Notes under the pieces: model-generated | The model's input: the letters and a program-made list of their open reading frames with translations, nothing else | Databases searched by the model: none | What the model was told of the DNA's origin: nothing | Shown here: in pieces, positions 1-9,029 of the stretch | Position numbering within the stretch: position 1 is the first letter of the stretch | Layout of the letters: each line of letters opens with the position of its first letter | Position numbers and translations under genes: made by a program | Assembly (NCBI RefSeq): GCF_902499115.1 | Contig: NZ_CABVPN010000010.1 | Location: 124,001 to 188,000 of the forward strand | Length of the DNA: 64,000 nt | Source: Burkholderia diffusa | GTDB lineage: Bacteria > Pseudomonadota > Gammaproteobacteria > Burkholderiales > Burkholderiaceae | Reading direction: 5' to 3'

Positions 1-1
1 C

Positions 2-868
2 CCGGAACTCGTCGCGGAGCTGGACGGGATCGCGGCAGGCGTCGGCTGGCCGGCCGAGGACATCTTTCTGTGGAACTGCCGCGGCGAACTGATCCATCAC
101 GCGCCGGACGGCTGCACGACGCTCGCCGGACGCGACGCGCACGGCACGCGCTGGATCGCGCACAACGAGGACGGCGATCCGTACCTGCGCGAGCGCTGTC
201 TGCTGGTCGACGTGCAGCCGCAGGGCAAGCCGGGCTTCATCAGTTTCTATTACCCAGGCTCGCTGCCCGGGCATACGTTCGCCGCGAACCGCGCCGGCAT
301 CGCGCAGGCGATCAACAACTTGCGGATCCGCACGCCGGCGGCAGGCGTGCCGCGGATGATCCTCGCGCGCGCCGTGCTCGACGCGACGTCGCTCGATGCG
401 GCCGCCGACGTGCTGCGCACGCATGCGCGCGCAAGCGGCTTTCACCACACGCTCGGCGCAACCGGCGATACGCGGCTCCTGAGCATCGAGGTGAGCGTCG
501 CGCGCTGTTCGGTCGTCGACGTTGCGCGTCTTGCCGGTCACGCGAATCATCTCGTGCATCCGGGGTGCGAGGACGAAGCGCAGATCGTCACGCAATCGTC
601 CGGTGATCGTCAGCGGCGTGTCGATGCGCTGACGCCGGGCATCGACGCGATCGACGAAGCCGCGCTGCTGCGCGTGCTCGGCGACCGCGCACCGCAAGGG
701 CTGCCGATCTATCGCGACGATCCGGCCGACCCCGACGATGAAAACACGCTGGCGACCGCCGTGTTCGCGATTCGCGACACCGCGATCGACTTCGCCATTC
801 ACCAGCACGGCACGCAGCGCTTCGCGACGCGCATCGTGCCGCCCGCGCTCGCGCGCAGCGCGTCCTGA
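2..868 (+). CDS. C45-family acyltransferase/peptidase, 5' truncated
   Basis: The reading frame is open from the left edge, so the N-terminus lies outside the window; 288 residues are visible. Near the visible start is a DGCTT motif whose Cys codon is 113-115, followed by an IAHNEDGDPY stretch. This arrangement is typical of the acyl-CoA:6-aminopenicillanate acyltransferase / peptidase C45 family, Ntn-hydrolases that self-cleave before this Cys. The remainder (TFAANRAGIAQAINNL, then HHTLGATGD and a HPG motif) also fits the family. Family members hydrolyse or transfer acyl groups on small amides; the substrate here is unknown. The stop lies just before a class III aminotransferase gene on the same strand, so the two may be co-transcribed and act on the same amide or amine compound (inference). 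Confidence 0.8.
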   Translation, partial: PELVAELDGIAAGVGWPAEDIFLWNCRGELIHHAPDGCTTLAGRDAHGTRWIAHNEDGDPYLRERCLLVDVQPQGKPGFISFYYPGSLPGHTFAANRAGIAQAINNLRIRTPAAGVPRMILARAVLDATSLDAAADVLRTHARASGFHHTLGATGDTRLLSIEVSVARCSVVDVARLAGHANHLVHPGCEDEAQIVTQSSGDRQRRVDALTPGIDAIDEAALLRVLGDRAPQGLPIYRDDPADPDDENTLATAVFAIRDTAIDFAIHQHGTQRFATRIVPPALARSAS

Positions 869-883
869 TTCATGAGGCAACGC

Positions 884-2218
884 ATGACGACCGTTTTTCA
901 TCGCGCTCCACGCGCCACCTTGCCCGTCGCCGTCGCAGGCGACGGCATCGAGATCATCGATTCGACCGGCAAACGCTACATCGACGCGTGCGGCGGCGCG
1001 GCCGTATCGTGTCTCGGCCACAGCAACCAGCGCGTGATCGATGCGATCAAGCGGCAGGTGCAGCAACTGCCGTACGCGCATACGTCGTTCTTCACGACCG
1101 ACGTGGCGGAAGAGTTGGCCGACCGGCTCGTCGAGGCCGCGCCGGCCGGTCTCGAACACGTGTATTTCGTGTCGGGCGGATCCGAGGCGATCGAAGCCGC
1201 ACTGAAGCTCGCGCGCCAGTATTTCGTCGAGAAGGGCGAGCCGCAGCGTCGCCATTTCATCGCACGTCGCCAGAGCTATCACGGCAACACGCTCGGCGCG
1301 CTCGCGATCGGTGGCAACGCATGGCGGCGCGAGCCGTTCCTGCCGCTGCTGATCGAAGCCCATCACGTGAGCCCGTGCTACGCGTATCGCGACCAGCAGG
1401 CGGGCGAAACCGACGAAGCCTATGCGCAGCGCCTGGCTGACGAGCTGGAGCAGAAGATCGTCGAACTCGGTGCGGAAAACGTCGCGGCATTCGTCGCGGA
1501 AACGGTGGTCGGCGCGACGGCCGGCGCGGTGCCGCCGGTGCGTACCTACCTGAAGAAGATTCGCGCGGTGTGCGACAAGTACGGCGTGCTGTTGATCCTC
1601 GACGAAATCATGTCGGGGATGGGGCGCACCGGGTACCTGTTCGCGTGCGACGAAGATGGCGTCGCGCCCGACCTGCTGACGATCGCGAAAGGCCTCGGCG
1701 CAGGGTACCAGCCGATCGGCGCGACGCTGGTGAGCGATCGTATCTACCGGACGATCGTCGACGGATCGGGTTTCTTCCAGCACGGCCACACGTATCTCGG
1801 TCATGCAACGGCCTGCGCGGCCGCGCTCGAGGTGCAGCGCGTGATCGCCGAAGAAAAGCTGCTCGACAACGTGAAGGTGCGCGGCGAGCAACTGCGTGCG
1901 TCGCTGCGCGAGCATTACGGTGCGCATCCGCATGTCGGCGACGTGCGCGGCCGCGGGCTGTTCGTCGGCGTCGAGCTCGTGCGCGATCGCGACAGCAAGG
2001 TGACGTTCGATCCCGCGCTGAAGCTGCATGCGGCGGTCAAGCGCGAGGCGATGCAGCGCGGCCTGATGGTGTATCCGATGGGCGGTACGATCGACGGCGT
2101 GCACGGCGATCACATCCTGATCGCACCGCCGTTCGTCTGCACCGCGCAGCAGATCGACACGATCGTCGAACGGCTGTCCGGCGCGATCGATGCCGCGCTC
2201 GCATCGGCCGGCGCGTGA
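884..2218 (+). CDS. class III (PLP-dependent) aminotransferase
   Basis: A protein of 444 residues from this start. It has the class III signature LLILDEIMSGMGRTG and, 20-odd residues later, TIAKGLGAGYQPIGA, in which the Lys (about residue 269) would form the Schiff base with PLP. Such enzymes use omega-amino acids, diamines or acyl-amino compounds as amino donor and pyruvate or 2-oxoglutarate as acceptor; the substrate cannot be read from sequence. An in-frame ATG at 872 adds four residues (MRQR). I prefer 884 because GAGG lies at a good distance before it. The gene follows the C45-family gene by a few bases and precedes a CMD-family gene, suggesting one operon for using an amide or amine substrate. 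Confidence 0.85.
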   Translation: MTTVFHRAPRATLPVAVAGDGIEIIDSTGKRYIDACGGAAVSCLGHSNQRVIDAIKRQVQQLPYAHTSFFTTDVAEELADRLVEAAPAGLEHVYFVSGGSEAIEAALKLARQYFVEKGEPQRRHFIARRQSYHGNTLGALAIGGNAWRREPFLPLLIEAHHVSPCYAYRDQQAGETDEAYAQRLADELEQKIVELGAENVAAFVAETVVGATAGAVPPVRTYLKKIRAVCDKYGVLLILDEIMSGMGRTGYLFACDEDGVAPDLLTIAKGLGAGYQPIGATLVSDRIYRTIVDGSGFFQHGHTYLGHATACAAALEVQRVIAEEKLLDNVKVRGEQLRASLREHYGAHPHVGDVRGRGLFVGVELVRDRDSKVTFDPALKLHAAVKREAMQRGLMVYPMGGTIDGVHGDHILIAPPFVCTAQQIDTIVERLSGAIDAALASAGA

Positions 2219-2243
2219 ACCACGACCTCACCCAATCCGCACC

Positions 2244-2798
2244 ATGACCGACAGACTGCCTCCTTTCGATCCCGCATCGGCCACCGACGAGCAGAAGGCC
2301 GTGCTCGCCGACATTCTCAGCGGCCCGCGCGGCAACCTGAACGGGCCGTTCCTCGGCTGGATCGCGAGTCCCGAACTCGCGCAGCACGCGCAGCGGCTCG
2401 GTGCGTTCTGCCGCTATCGCACGGGTTTGCCGTTGCGCCTGTCGGAGCTCGCGATTCTCGTGACGGCCGCGCGCTGGCGCTCGCAGGCCGAGTGGCACAT
2501 CCACCATCCGATCGCGCTCGATGCCGGTGTGCCGGCCGCCACGGCCGACGCGATCCGCCGTGGCGTCGAGCCGGCGTTCGAATCGGACGACGATGCGCTG
2601 ATCCATGCGTTCGCAACCGAGCTGTATGACACGCGGCGCGTGAGCGACGCGACGTTCGCGCGCGCGCAGGCGCGTTTCGGCCACGAGACCGTCGTGAACC
2701 TCGTCGCGCTGCTCGGCTATTACGCGCTCGTGGCGATGACGCTCAACACGTTCGGCATGCGCGCGGATGGCCAAACTGATCTACCGTTTCCGGAATAA
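2244..2798 (+). CDS. carboxymuconolactone decarboxylase (CMD) family protein
   Basis: A protein of 184 residues starting at ATG 2244; the open frame continues upstream over the end of the aminotransferase gene but that part looks like shadow sequence. The body (LPLRLSELAILVTAARW followed by EWHIHHPIA) matches the CMD fold, a small all-helical domain. It carries the E-W-H-x-H form of the active-site helix rather than the CxxC...H form of AhpD-like peroxidases, so a thiol peroxidase role is unlikely. The family includes gamma-carboxymuconolactone decarboxylases and many uncharacterised hydrolases or isomerases. It lies 25 nt after the aminotransferase stop and is probably the last gene of that operon. 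Confidence 0.75.
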   Translation: MTDRLPPFDPASATDEQKAVLADILSGPRGNLNGPFLGWIASPELAQHAQRLGAFCRYRTGLPLRLSELAILVTAARWRSQAEWHIHHPIALDAGVPAATADAIRRGVEPAFESDDDALIHAFATELYDTRRVSDATFARAQARFGHETVVNLVALLGYYALVAMTLNTFGMRADGQTDLPFPE

Positions 2799-3221
2799 TC
2801 GCCGCTTGCGCGTGCGTCGGCGGCCTGCCGCGCGCGCGTTCCGATTGCGTCGAAAGGCCGGTCTGTACGGGATTTTTGGCGTGTTGGCACAGGCTGAGCG
2901 GCATCCTCGCGACGTCTTGCCGACGCACGTCGCACCGCCTGCACTTCAGCGCAGGAAGTTTCCCCCACGCCGTCCGATGAAATATCGCGAGGCGCTACGC
3001 ATCAACGACGCGGGCGACCGCACGGGCGGGCTCAATCGTGCATTCAAGTGCCCGTGTGTGCGATTCGCGATGTCGAACCGTCTGACGATAGGGCAGCGCG
3101 GTGTTGCGAGGCCTCACCGCTCTGGGGTCGACATCAATGAAACCAATTGTATTCGTGCGGGATCAGCCGCGATCGCACGCGTATGATGGCTTGTTCACGT
3201 CGATAAGATCGGTGAGCAAGC
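2799..3221. other. intergenic region, 423 bp
   Basis: A long open frame across this stretch lacks any recognisable domain and is Arg-rich shadow-like sequence, so I do not call it. I see no tRNA, strong hairpin or repeat. The last part must hold the promoter of the Pro/Ala-rich membrane protein gene that follows; a TATGAT hexamer at about 3182-3187 could be its -10 element, but no convincing -35 element is visible. Confidence 0.4.
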
Positions 3222-4034
3222 ATGACTAGTACCCGTAAGACATTGATGATCGCCGGCGGCCTGCTGGTTGCCGCGGCTGGCACAGGCTACGTGATGCTCC
3301 TGCGTGCGGACCACCGCGCGATCGCGGAGGCCGGCATCGGTGACTCCGCGACCCCTGCCGCCGCCGTGACGGCGGCGAACGACGGCCACACCGCGCAAGG
3401 CGCGATCGCGCCGCCTGCGGCGGTCGCCGTCCCTGCCGCGCATATGGACGAGGCCGTCCCGCAACCAGCGGCCGTACGGCCGCCATCCGCGGCCTCTGCG
3501 CGCACGAGCGCGGCGCCGGCATCCGCTGCCGTCGCGCCGGTCGTCGCCGCGCCGGCGCCACCGGCGAAGACGAGTGCGCCGCCGCCGACCGTCCACGTCG
3601 TGACCGTCGAGCCGGAGGATGCGACCCCGCCGAAAGCCCAGCCCGCTCAGCCGGCGAAGGCGCCGGTACAAGCCGCGCAACCCGTGCAATCGACACCGCC
3701 GGTCCAGGCGACGCAGGCGGCTCGGCCGAGTCAGCCGGCGGAGCAGCCGACCCAGCGCGCGGCGCGCAAGCGCGACGGGCTCGAGCGGCACGCGGCCGCG
3801 ACACCCGCGATGAAATCCGAAACGCCTGAAACCGCCGCACTCGTGCGGGAATCGGCAAAGCTCGATCCGTCGTTGCCGCCGCCGCAATACGTGGCGACGC
3901 CGAGCGCCGATCGACAGCACGCGTCGACGGGCGCGAATCCGGTTGCCGCCGCGATGACCGATCAACTGGTCAGGCAGTCGAGCAGCTTGAAGTCGGCTAC
4001 ACCGGCGAGTGCCGGGCCCGGCGGGGCTCAGTGA
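3222..4034 (+). CDS. membrane-anchored Pro/Ala-rich protein of unknown function
   Basis: A protein of 270 residues. Residues about 7-25 (LMIAGGLLVAAAGTGYVML) form a single hydrophobic segment behind a short charged N-terminus, so the protein is probably anchored in the inner membrane with its bulk in the periplasm. The rest is low-complexity Ala/Pro/Thr/Gln sequence with repeats of PAQPAK and VQATQ type, expected to be disordered. I recognise no catalytic domain. GTGAGC lies before the ATG. Such Pro-rich single-span proteins often act as periplasmic spacers, but that is only analogy. The gene is convergent with ahpF, with a hairpin between the two. Confidence 0.6.
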   Translation: MTSTRKTLMIAGGLLVAAAGTGYVMLLRADHRAIAEAGIGDSATPAAAVTAANDGHTAQGAIAPPAAVAVPAAHMDEAVPQPAAVRPPSAASARTSAAPASAAVAPVVAAPAPPAKTSAPPPTVHVVTVEPEDATPPKAQPAQPAKAPVQAAQPVQSTPPVQATQAARPSQPAEQPTQRAARKRDGLERHAAATPAMKSETPETAALVRESAKLDPSLPPPQYVATPSADRQHASTGANPVAAAMTDQLVRQSSSLKSATPASAGPGGAQ

Positions 4035-4084
4035 GAACGGAGCGGCCGCGCTCGCGCAGCGCCGCTCGACGCCGGATGAAAAAG

Positions 4085-4116
4085 GGCCCCGCACGCCGAC
4101 CAGGGCATGCGGGGCC
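4085..4116 (-). terminator. rho-independent terminator after ahpF
   Basis: A perfect 9-bp stem, GGCCCCGCA (4085-4093) and TGCGGGGCC (4108-4116), is followed on the minus strand by a T run (4079-4083). It lies 32 nt beyond the ahpF stop and may also end the convergent gene on the plus strand. Confidence 0.8.
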
Positions 4117-4148
4117 AAGAGAGACGAACCTGTGCGGTGCGTCGCGCG

Positions 4149-5747
4149 TTACGCGGCGATCGCCTCTTCGGCCTGCGGCGCGTCGGCGGTAGCCGGCGTC
4201 GCGTCTTGCCGGATCAGGTGATCGAACGCGCCGAGCGATGCCTTCGCGCCTTCGCCCACCGCGATCACGATCTGCTTGAACGGCACCGTCGTCACGTCGC
4301 CGGCGGCAAACACGCCCGGCACCGACGTCGCACCGCGCGCATCGACGACGATCTCGCCATGCTTCGACAGTTCGATCGTGCCTTTCAGCCATTCGGTGTT
4401 GGGCACGAGGCCGATCTGCACGAACACGCCTTCGAGATCGACGCGCTTCGTTTCGCCCGAACGCAGGTCCTTGTAGACGAGCCCGTTCAGCTTGCTGCCG
4501 TCACCGGTCAGCTCGGTCGTCTGTGCCTGTGTGACGATCGTCACGTTCGGCAGGCTGCGGAGCTTGCGCTGCAGCACTTCGTCCGCGCGCAGTTGCGCGC
4601 CGTATTCGATCAGCGTGACTTCCTTCACGATGCCGGCCAGATCGATCGCGGCCTCGACGCCCGAGTTGCCGCCGCCGACCACCGCGACGCGCTTGCCCTT
4701 GAACAACGGGCCGTCGCAGTGGGGGCAGTATGCGACGCCACGGTTGCGGTATTCGCGCTCGCCCGGCACGTTGATTTCGCGCCAGCGCGCGCCGGTCGCG
4801 AGAATGACCGTCTTCGCCTTCAGCACCGCGCCGTTCGCGAGGCGGATCTGGTGCACGTCGCCCGGGATCAGCGCGTCGGCGCGTTGCACGTCCATGATGT
4901 CGACGTCGTACTGCTTTACGTGCTGTTCGAGCGCCGTGGCGAACTTCGGCCCCTCCGTTTCCTGCACCGACACGAAGTTCTCGATCGCCATCGTGTCGAG
5001 CACCTGGCCGCCGAAGCGCTCGGCGACGACGCCCGTCGCGATGCCCTTGCGCGCCGAGTAGATCGCGGCGGCCGCACCGGCCGGGCCGCCACCGACGATC
5101 AGCGTGTCGAACACCGGCTTGTTCTCGAGCGACTTCGCGGCGCGGGCACTCGCGCCCGTGTCGAGCTTCGCGAGGATTTCCTTCACGCTGCTGCGGCCCT
5201 GGCCGAACGATTCGCCATTCAGGAACATCGTCGGCACGGCCATGATCTGGCGCGCTTCGACCTCGTTCTGGAACAATGCGCCGTCGATCGCGACGTGGCG
5301 AATGCGCGGGTTGATCAGCGACATCACGTTCAGCGCCTGCACGACTTCCGGGCAGTTCTGGCACGACAGCGAGAAATACGTCTCGAACGCGTAGTCGCCG
5401 TCGAGCGCGCGGATCTGTTCGATCACGTCGTCGTCGAGCTTGAGCGGATGGCCGCCCGTCTGCAGCAGCGCGAGCACGAGCGACGTGAATTCATGGCCCA
5501 TCGGGATGCCGGCGAAGCGGATGCCGGCCGGCTTGCCGGGTTCGCCGATCGAGAACGACGGCTTGCGCTCGGCATCGTCGCGGCGTTCGGTTACGGTCAC
5601 GCGCGACGTCAGCGACCCAATCTCGTTCAGCAGCGCAAGCAGTTCCTGCGATTTCGCACTGTCATCGAGCGACGCGACGAGTTCGATCGGGCGCGTGATC
5701 TTTTCGAGGTACGCCTTCAGTTGGTTCTTGAGACTGGCGTCGAGCAT
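4149..5747 (-). CDS. ahpF: alkyl hydroperoxide reductase subunit F
   Basis: A protein of 532 residues (E. coli AhpF has 521). It is the FAD- and NAD(P)H-dependent disulfide reductase that recycles the peroxiredoxin AhpC. The N-terminal double-thioredoxin domain carries a CQNC redox pair at residues 129/132. An FAD-binding GGGPAG motif is at about 219-224, the thioredoxin-reductase-like CPHC pair at 341/344, and a second dinucleotide motif VVGGGNSG follows at once. The start is ATG 5747, giving MLDASLKNQL; the longer open frame upstream runs through the ahpC-ahpF spacer and is not family-like. It lies 125 nt downstream of ahpC on the same strand, the usual gene order, and is presumably co-transcribed from the peroxide-inducible ahpC promoter. 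Confidence 0.97.
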   Translation of the reverse strand: MLDASLKNQLKAYLEKITRPIELVASLDDSAKSQELLALLNEIGSLTSRVTVTERRDDAERKPSFSIGEPGKPAGIRFAGIPMGHEFTSLVLALLQTGGHPLKLDDDVIEQIRALDGDYAFETYFSLSCQNCPEVVQALNVMSLINPRIRHVAIDGALFQNEVEARQIMAVPTMFLNGESFGQGRSSVKEILAKLDTGASARAAKSLENKPVFDTLIVGGGPAGAAAAIYSARKGIATGVVAERFGGQVLDTMAIENFVSVQETEGPKFATALEQHVKQYDVDIMDVQRADALIPGDVHQIRLANGAVLKAKTVILATGARWREINVPGEREYRNRGVAYCPHCDGPLFKGKRVAVVGGGNSGVEAAIDLAGIVKEVTLIEYGAQLRADEVLQRKLRSLPNVTIVTQAQTTELTGDGSKLNGLVYKDLRSGETKRVDLEGVFVQIGLVPNTEWLKGTIELSKHGEIVVDARGATSVPGVFAAGDVTTVPFKQIVIAVGEGAKASLGAFDHLIRQDATPATADAPQAEEAIAA

Positions 5748-5872
5748 GGCGTTTCGGATTCCGTATTGATGATTCTGTTCGGGCACGTCGTGCCGGAGGA
5801 GGGTGCGGGCCGCGCGAAACGGCCCGCATTCGCGTGACGCGCGCGCCTCGTGCGAGGCGCGCGGCGCGATCG

Positions 5873-6436
5873 TCAGATCTTGCCGATCAGGTCGAGCGAC
5901 GGGGTCAGCGTCTCCGCACCCGGCGTCCACTTGGCCGGGCACACTTCACCCGGGTGCGCCGCGATGTATTGCGCGGCCTGCACCTTGCGCAGCAGTTCGC
6001 CTGCGTCGCGGCCGATGCCGTTGTCGTGGATTTCGCACAGCTTGATCTCGCCTTCCGGGTTGATCACGAACGTGCCGCGCAGCGCCATCCCTTCTTCCTC
6101 GATCAGCACGTCGAAGTTGCGCGACAGCGTGAGCGTCGGGTCGCCGATCATCGGGTACTTGATCTTGCCGATCGTCTCCGACGTGTCATGCCATGCCTTG
6201 TGCGTGAAGTGCGTATCGGTCGACACGCCGTAGATTTCGACACCCAGCTTCTGGAATTCCGCGTAGCGGTCGGCGAGGTCGCCCAGCTCGGTCGGGCAGA
6301 CGAACGTGAAGTCGGCCGGGTAGAACACGACGACGGACCACTTGCCCTTGAAGTTCTCTTCGGACACGGGCACGAAATCGCCGTTGTGGTATGCGGTTGC
6401 CTTGAACGGTTTGATTTGGGTGTTGATGATCGGCAT
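5873..6436 (-). CDS. ahpC: alkyl hydroperoxide reductase C (typical 2-Cys peroxiredoxin)
   Basis: A 187-residue cytoplasmic peroxidase of normal AhpC length. The peroxidatic Cys47 sits in FVCPTEL and the resolving Cys166 in EVCPAKW; the catalytic Thr and Arg contexts (FYPADFTF, DPTLTLSRNF) are present. It reduces H2O2, organic hydroperoxides and peroxynitrite and is re-reduced by AhpF, encoded next downstream. Translation starts at ATG 6436, preceded by AAGGAA. Upstream, a sigma-70 promoter and a four-part OxyR-type site can be read, so regulation by OxyR is likely. An extra Cys at residue 134 is also present. Confidence 0.97.
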   Translation of the reverse strand: MPIINTQIKPFKATAYHNGDFVPVSEENFKGKWSVVVFYPADFTFVCPTELGDLADRYAEFQKLGVEIYGVSTDTHFTHKAWHDTSETIGKIKYPMIGDPTLTLSRNFDVLIEEEGMALRGTFVINPEGEIKLCEIHDNGIGRDAGELLRKVQAAQYIAAHPGEVCPAKWTPGAETLTPSLDLIGKI

Positions 6437-6476
6437 CTTGCGAGTTCCTTTGCTTGGGTGTTGATGAAGTGTTGCC

Positions 6477-6505
6477 AGTATCCGGGTTCACCCCTGGCTT
6501 GTGAA
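6477..6505 (-). promoter_or_regulatory. ahpC sigma-70 promoter
   Basis: On the minus strand, TTCACA (6500-6505; 5/6 to TTGACA) and GATACT (6477-6482; 4/6 to TATAAT) are separated by exactly 17 nt. The -10 element is about 40 nt upstream of the ahpC ATG, leaving room for a short leader containing the AAGGAA ribosome-binding site. Confidence 0.6.
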
Positions 6506-6542
6506 ATTGCTTGTGTTAATCCGCGGCATCGGGAATTTCTAT
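6506..6542 (-). promoter_or_regulatory. candidate OxyR binding site upstream of ahpC
   Basis: Read on the minus strand, four tetramers, ATAG, CGAT, ATTA and CAAT, are each separated by exactly 7 nt. The E. coli OxyR pattern is ATAG-N7-CTAT-N7-ATAG-N7-CTAT; the matches are 4/4, 3/4, 2/4 and 3/4 with perfect spacing. The site abuts the -35 hexamer of the ahpC promoter, the usual place for OxyR to contact RNA polymerase. The spacing and matches are read directly; OxyR identity is inferred. Confidence 0.65.
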
Positions 6543-6756
6543 CTGCTTCCGGCCCCGTCGCGGCGGCCCGTCCGGTCGGCCCGTGCCATCCGGGCCGGGC
6601 CTTCCGGCGGATTTCGGCCAGCCGGCGCTTCTGACACATTGGGCGTGCGGGAGGGCGCGGCGCCGGGCGACGGCGACGCGCCCCGCGCAAGGGCCCGGCG
6701 CCCGTTCGGCACGAACGGTTGCGCGGTCGTCAGACACTCTCCGTCCCACTGCCGCC

Positions 6757-7713
6757 ATGAATCTCTATTCCGGACGCGCGATGCGTGCACTGCCTGCATG
6801 GTTCCGCGAGATCGTTCCCGAGGGGCGATGCCTGCATCGGCTCTTGCGCGGTGTGGCCTGCGTACTCGTGACCGTGTCGTGCGCCGCGCCGGCGCTCGCC
6901 CTCGATGCCTCCGCGCCGGCCGCGACGGCGACGCCGGCCACCACGTCGACCGGGCTCGTGCAGATGCCCGACGGCCGGCTGCTCGCGCCCGAGTTCGCCC
7001 GCATCGTCACGCGCGGCACGCTCGTCGTCGCGGTGCTCGGCGTCGATCAGCCGCCGTTCTTCATGTCGCGCAACGGCGCATTGGCGGGCGTCGACATCGA
7101 TCTCGCCGACGAACTCGCGAAAAAGCTCGGCGTGTCCGTGCAGTTCGACCGCGCTGCGCGCACCTTCGACGACGTCGTTCAGCTGATCGCGACCGGGCAG
7201 GCCGACGTCGCGATCAGCAAGCTGTCGCGCACGTTGCCGCGTGCGCAGGCGGTCCGCTTCAGCACGCCGTACATCAACCTGCGGCGCGCGCTGCTGATCA
7301 ACCGCGTCAGCTTCGCGGAACTCGCGAAAGGGCGCCCGCTGCCGGAAGTCGTGCGCGATTACCGCGGCACGATCGGCGTCGTCGCCGGGTCGGCCTACGC
7401 GGAATACGTGCGCACCGACTTCCCGGCTGCGCGGGTGCGTACCTACCCGAGCTGGCCGGCGACGCTCGACGCACTGAACGCCGGCGCGGTCACGGCCGTG
7501 TATCGCGACGAACTCGCGATCAAGCTCGTGATGCAGGACGACCCGACCGCGCCGATCCGCTTGCGCGTCGCGACCTTCGATGACCTCACCGACGCGCTTG
7601 CCGTCGGCGTGCCGGTGTCCACGCCGACGCTGCTCGCGTTCGTCAATCAGTTCCTGGCCGAGCGCAGCAGGCGGCTCGACGTGAAATCCTTGCTCGACGC
7701 GATGGGCCGCTGA
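6757..7713 (+). CDS. periplasmic amino-acid-binding protein (SBP family 3)
   Basis: A protein of 318 residues. A basic N-terminus and a hydrophobic stretch ending APALA form a signal peptide. The mature part has the family 3 solute-binding pattern: GTLVVAVLGVDQPPFF, then AGVDIDLADELAKKLGV, GQADVAISKLSRT and RAQAVRFSTPY, as in polar-amino-acid binders such as GlnH or GltI. ATG 6757 gives the longest plausible start; ATG 6781 would also keep the signal peptide, and neither has a strong ribosome-binding site. No ABC permease or ATPase lies nearby. Instead a DAACS-type symporter gene begins 1 nt after the stop, followed by a racemase, so the protein may work with, or report to, a secondary transporter. 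Confidence 0.8.
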   Translation: MNLYSGRAMRALPAWFREIVPEGRCLHRLLRGVACVLVTVSCAAPALALDASAPAATATPATTSTGLVQMPDGRLLAPEFARIVTRGTLVVAVLGVDQPPFFMSRNGALAGVDIDLADELAKKLGVSVQFDRAARTFDDVVQLIATGQADVAISKLSRTLPRAQAVRFSTPYINLRRALLINRVSFAELAKGRPLPEVVRDYRGTIGVVAGSAYAEYVRTDFPAARVRTYPSWPATLDALNAGAVTAVYRDELAIKLVMQDDPTAPIRLRVATFDDLTDALAVGVPVSTPTLLAFVNQFLAERSRRLDVKSLLDAMGR

Positions 7714-7714
7714 C

Positions 7715-9019
7715 ATGAACATGGACGAGAACATCAGGATCATGCCCCGCATCGCGCGGCTGCATGCGCTCGCGATCCATCCGTTGACGGTGTTCGGCAG
7801 CCTCGCGCTCGGGATCATGGCGGGCGTGCTGTGGCCGGCCGCCGCGCCGAAGTTCGACTACGTCGGCCAGGTGTACGTCGGCCTGCTGAAGATGACGGCG
7901 CTGCCATTCATGACGGCCGCCGTGATCTTCAGCCTGCAGCGACTGCTGCGCGATGGCAGCGCGTCGGATCTCGTGATGCGCGTGATCGCGATCTTCGGCT
8001 GCGCGTCGGTGTTCGTCGTGGCGGTCGGCGCGGTCGTTCTGGTCGCGATGCGGCCGGGCGAGCATCTGTCGAACGCGACGCTGAAGGCGTTCGGCGCGCT
8101 GGTCGGCAGCGACGGTGCGGCGAGCGACACCGTGATGACGCTGTACGGCACCGATCCCGCCGAGAAGTCGTCGGGCCTTGCCGACATGCTGATCGCGCTG
8201 GTGCCCGGCAACTTCTTCGCGGCGCTCGCGAGCGGCGACACACTGAAGGCGCTGGTGTTCTCGCTATTCTTCGGCTTCGCATCGGGACGCGTGCCGGCGA
8301 GCATCTCGGCGGCGCTAAGCCAGACGCTGGAGACCGTCTATTTCACGTGCCAGAAGATCATGCACTGGCTCGCGTATCCGACGCCGATCGTGCTGTTCTG
8401 CGGCGGCGCCGCACAGATCGGCACGTCGGGATTCGGGCCGCTCGAGGCGATGGTCCGCTTCGTCGCCGCGTTCGCCGTCGTCGCGCTCGTGCTGATCGCG
8501 GCCTCGATCGTCGTGATCTGGAAGCGCTCGGGCGCGACGCTGGCCGAGACACTCGCCGGGTTGCGCACGCCGTTCGCGATGGCGCTCGCCACGCGCAGCA
8601 GCGTGGCGTGCATGCCGAGCATGATCGAATGCCTGGCCGACGGCTTCGGCTTTGCCCGCGCGCGCGTCGAGTTGGTCGTTCCACTTGCCGTGTCGCTGCT
8701 GCGCGTCGGGCCGATGGTTTATTACGCGAGCGCGACGCTGTTCGTCGCACAACTCTACGAACGGTCGCTCGGCCCCGGCGAACTTTGCGTCGTGCTGGTC
8801 GCGTCGGTGCTCGCCGGATTCGCGTCGACGGGCACGTCGGGCGTCGTGACGGTGTCGCTCGCCGGCATGGTGTGCGCGGCGCTGCACCTGCCGTTCGAGG
8901 CCGCGTTGGTGTTGTTCGCGGCGATCGATCCGTTTTGCGAAATATTTCGGACGCTGTTGCTGGTGATCGGCAACTCGGCCGTCGTATCCGCGATCTGCGC
9001 GCGGCCGCCGCGCGCGTGA
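7715..9019 (+). CDS. dicarboxylate/amino acid:cation symporter (DAACS/SLC1 family)
   Basis: A 434-residue inner-membrane protein with repeated hydrophobic segments from about residue 22 (FGSLALGIMAGVLWP). It keeps the family's re-entrant loop features, including a Ser-rich turn ATRSSVACMPSMIE and the conserved ASVLAGFASTGTSGVV region before the last helices; the usual substrate-binding NMDG box is not evident. GltP- and DctA-like members use H+ or Na+ to import glutamate, aspartate or C4-dicarboxylates. The gene follows the binding-protein gene by 1 nt and precedes an amino-acid racemase, pointing to acidic amino acids, possibly D-enantiomers, as substrate (inference). Confidence 0.82.
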   Translation: MNMDENIRIMPRIARLHALAIHPLTVFGSLALGIMAGVLWPAAAPKFDYVGQVYVGLLKMTALPFMTAAVIFSLQRLLRDGSASDLVMRVIAIFGCASVFVVAVGAVVLVAMRPGEHLSNATLKAFGALVGSDGAASDTVMTLYGTDPAEKSSGLADMLIALVPGNFFAALASGDTLKALVFSLFFGFASGRVPASISAALSQTLETVYFTCQKIMHWLAYPTPIVLFCGGAAQIGTSGFGPLEAMVRFVAAFAVVALVLIAASIVVIWKRSGATLAETLAGLRTPFAMALATRSSVACMPSMIECLADGFGFARARVELVVPLAVSLLRVGPMVYYASATLFVAQLYERSLGPGELCVVLVASVLAGFASTGTSGVVTVSLAGMVCAALHLPFEAALVLFAAIDPFCEIFRTLLLVIGNSAVVSAICARPPRA

Positions 9020-9029
9020 AGGAGGCGTC

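Noticed and set aside
2767..3186. 139-codon frame in the first long intergenic region
   Set aside because: Arg-rich, starts inside the preceding gene, no ribosome-binding site, no family.
4107..5837. 576-codon plus-strand frame opposite ahpF
   Set aside because: Shadow frame; ahpF has all its catalytic motifs on the other strand.
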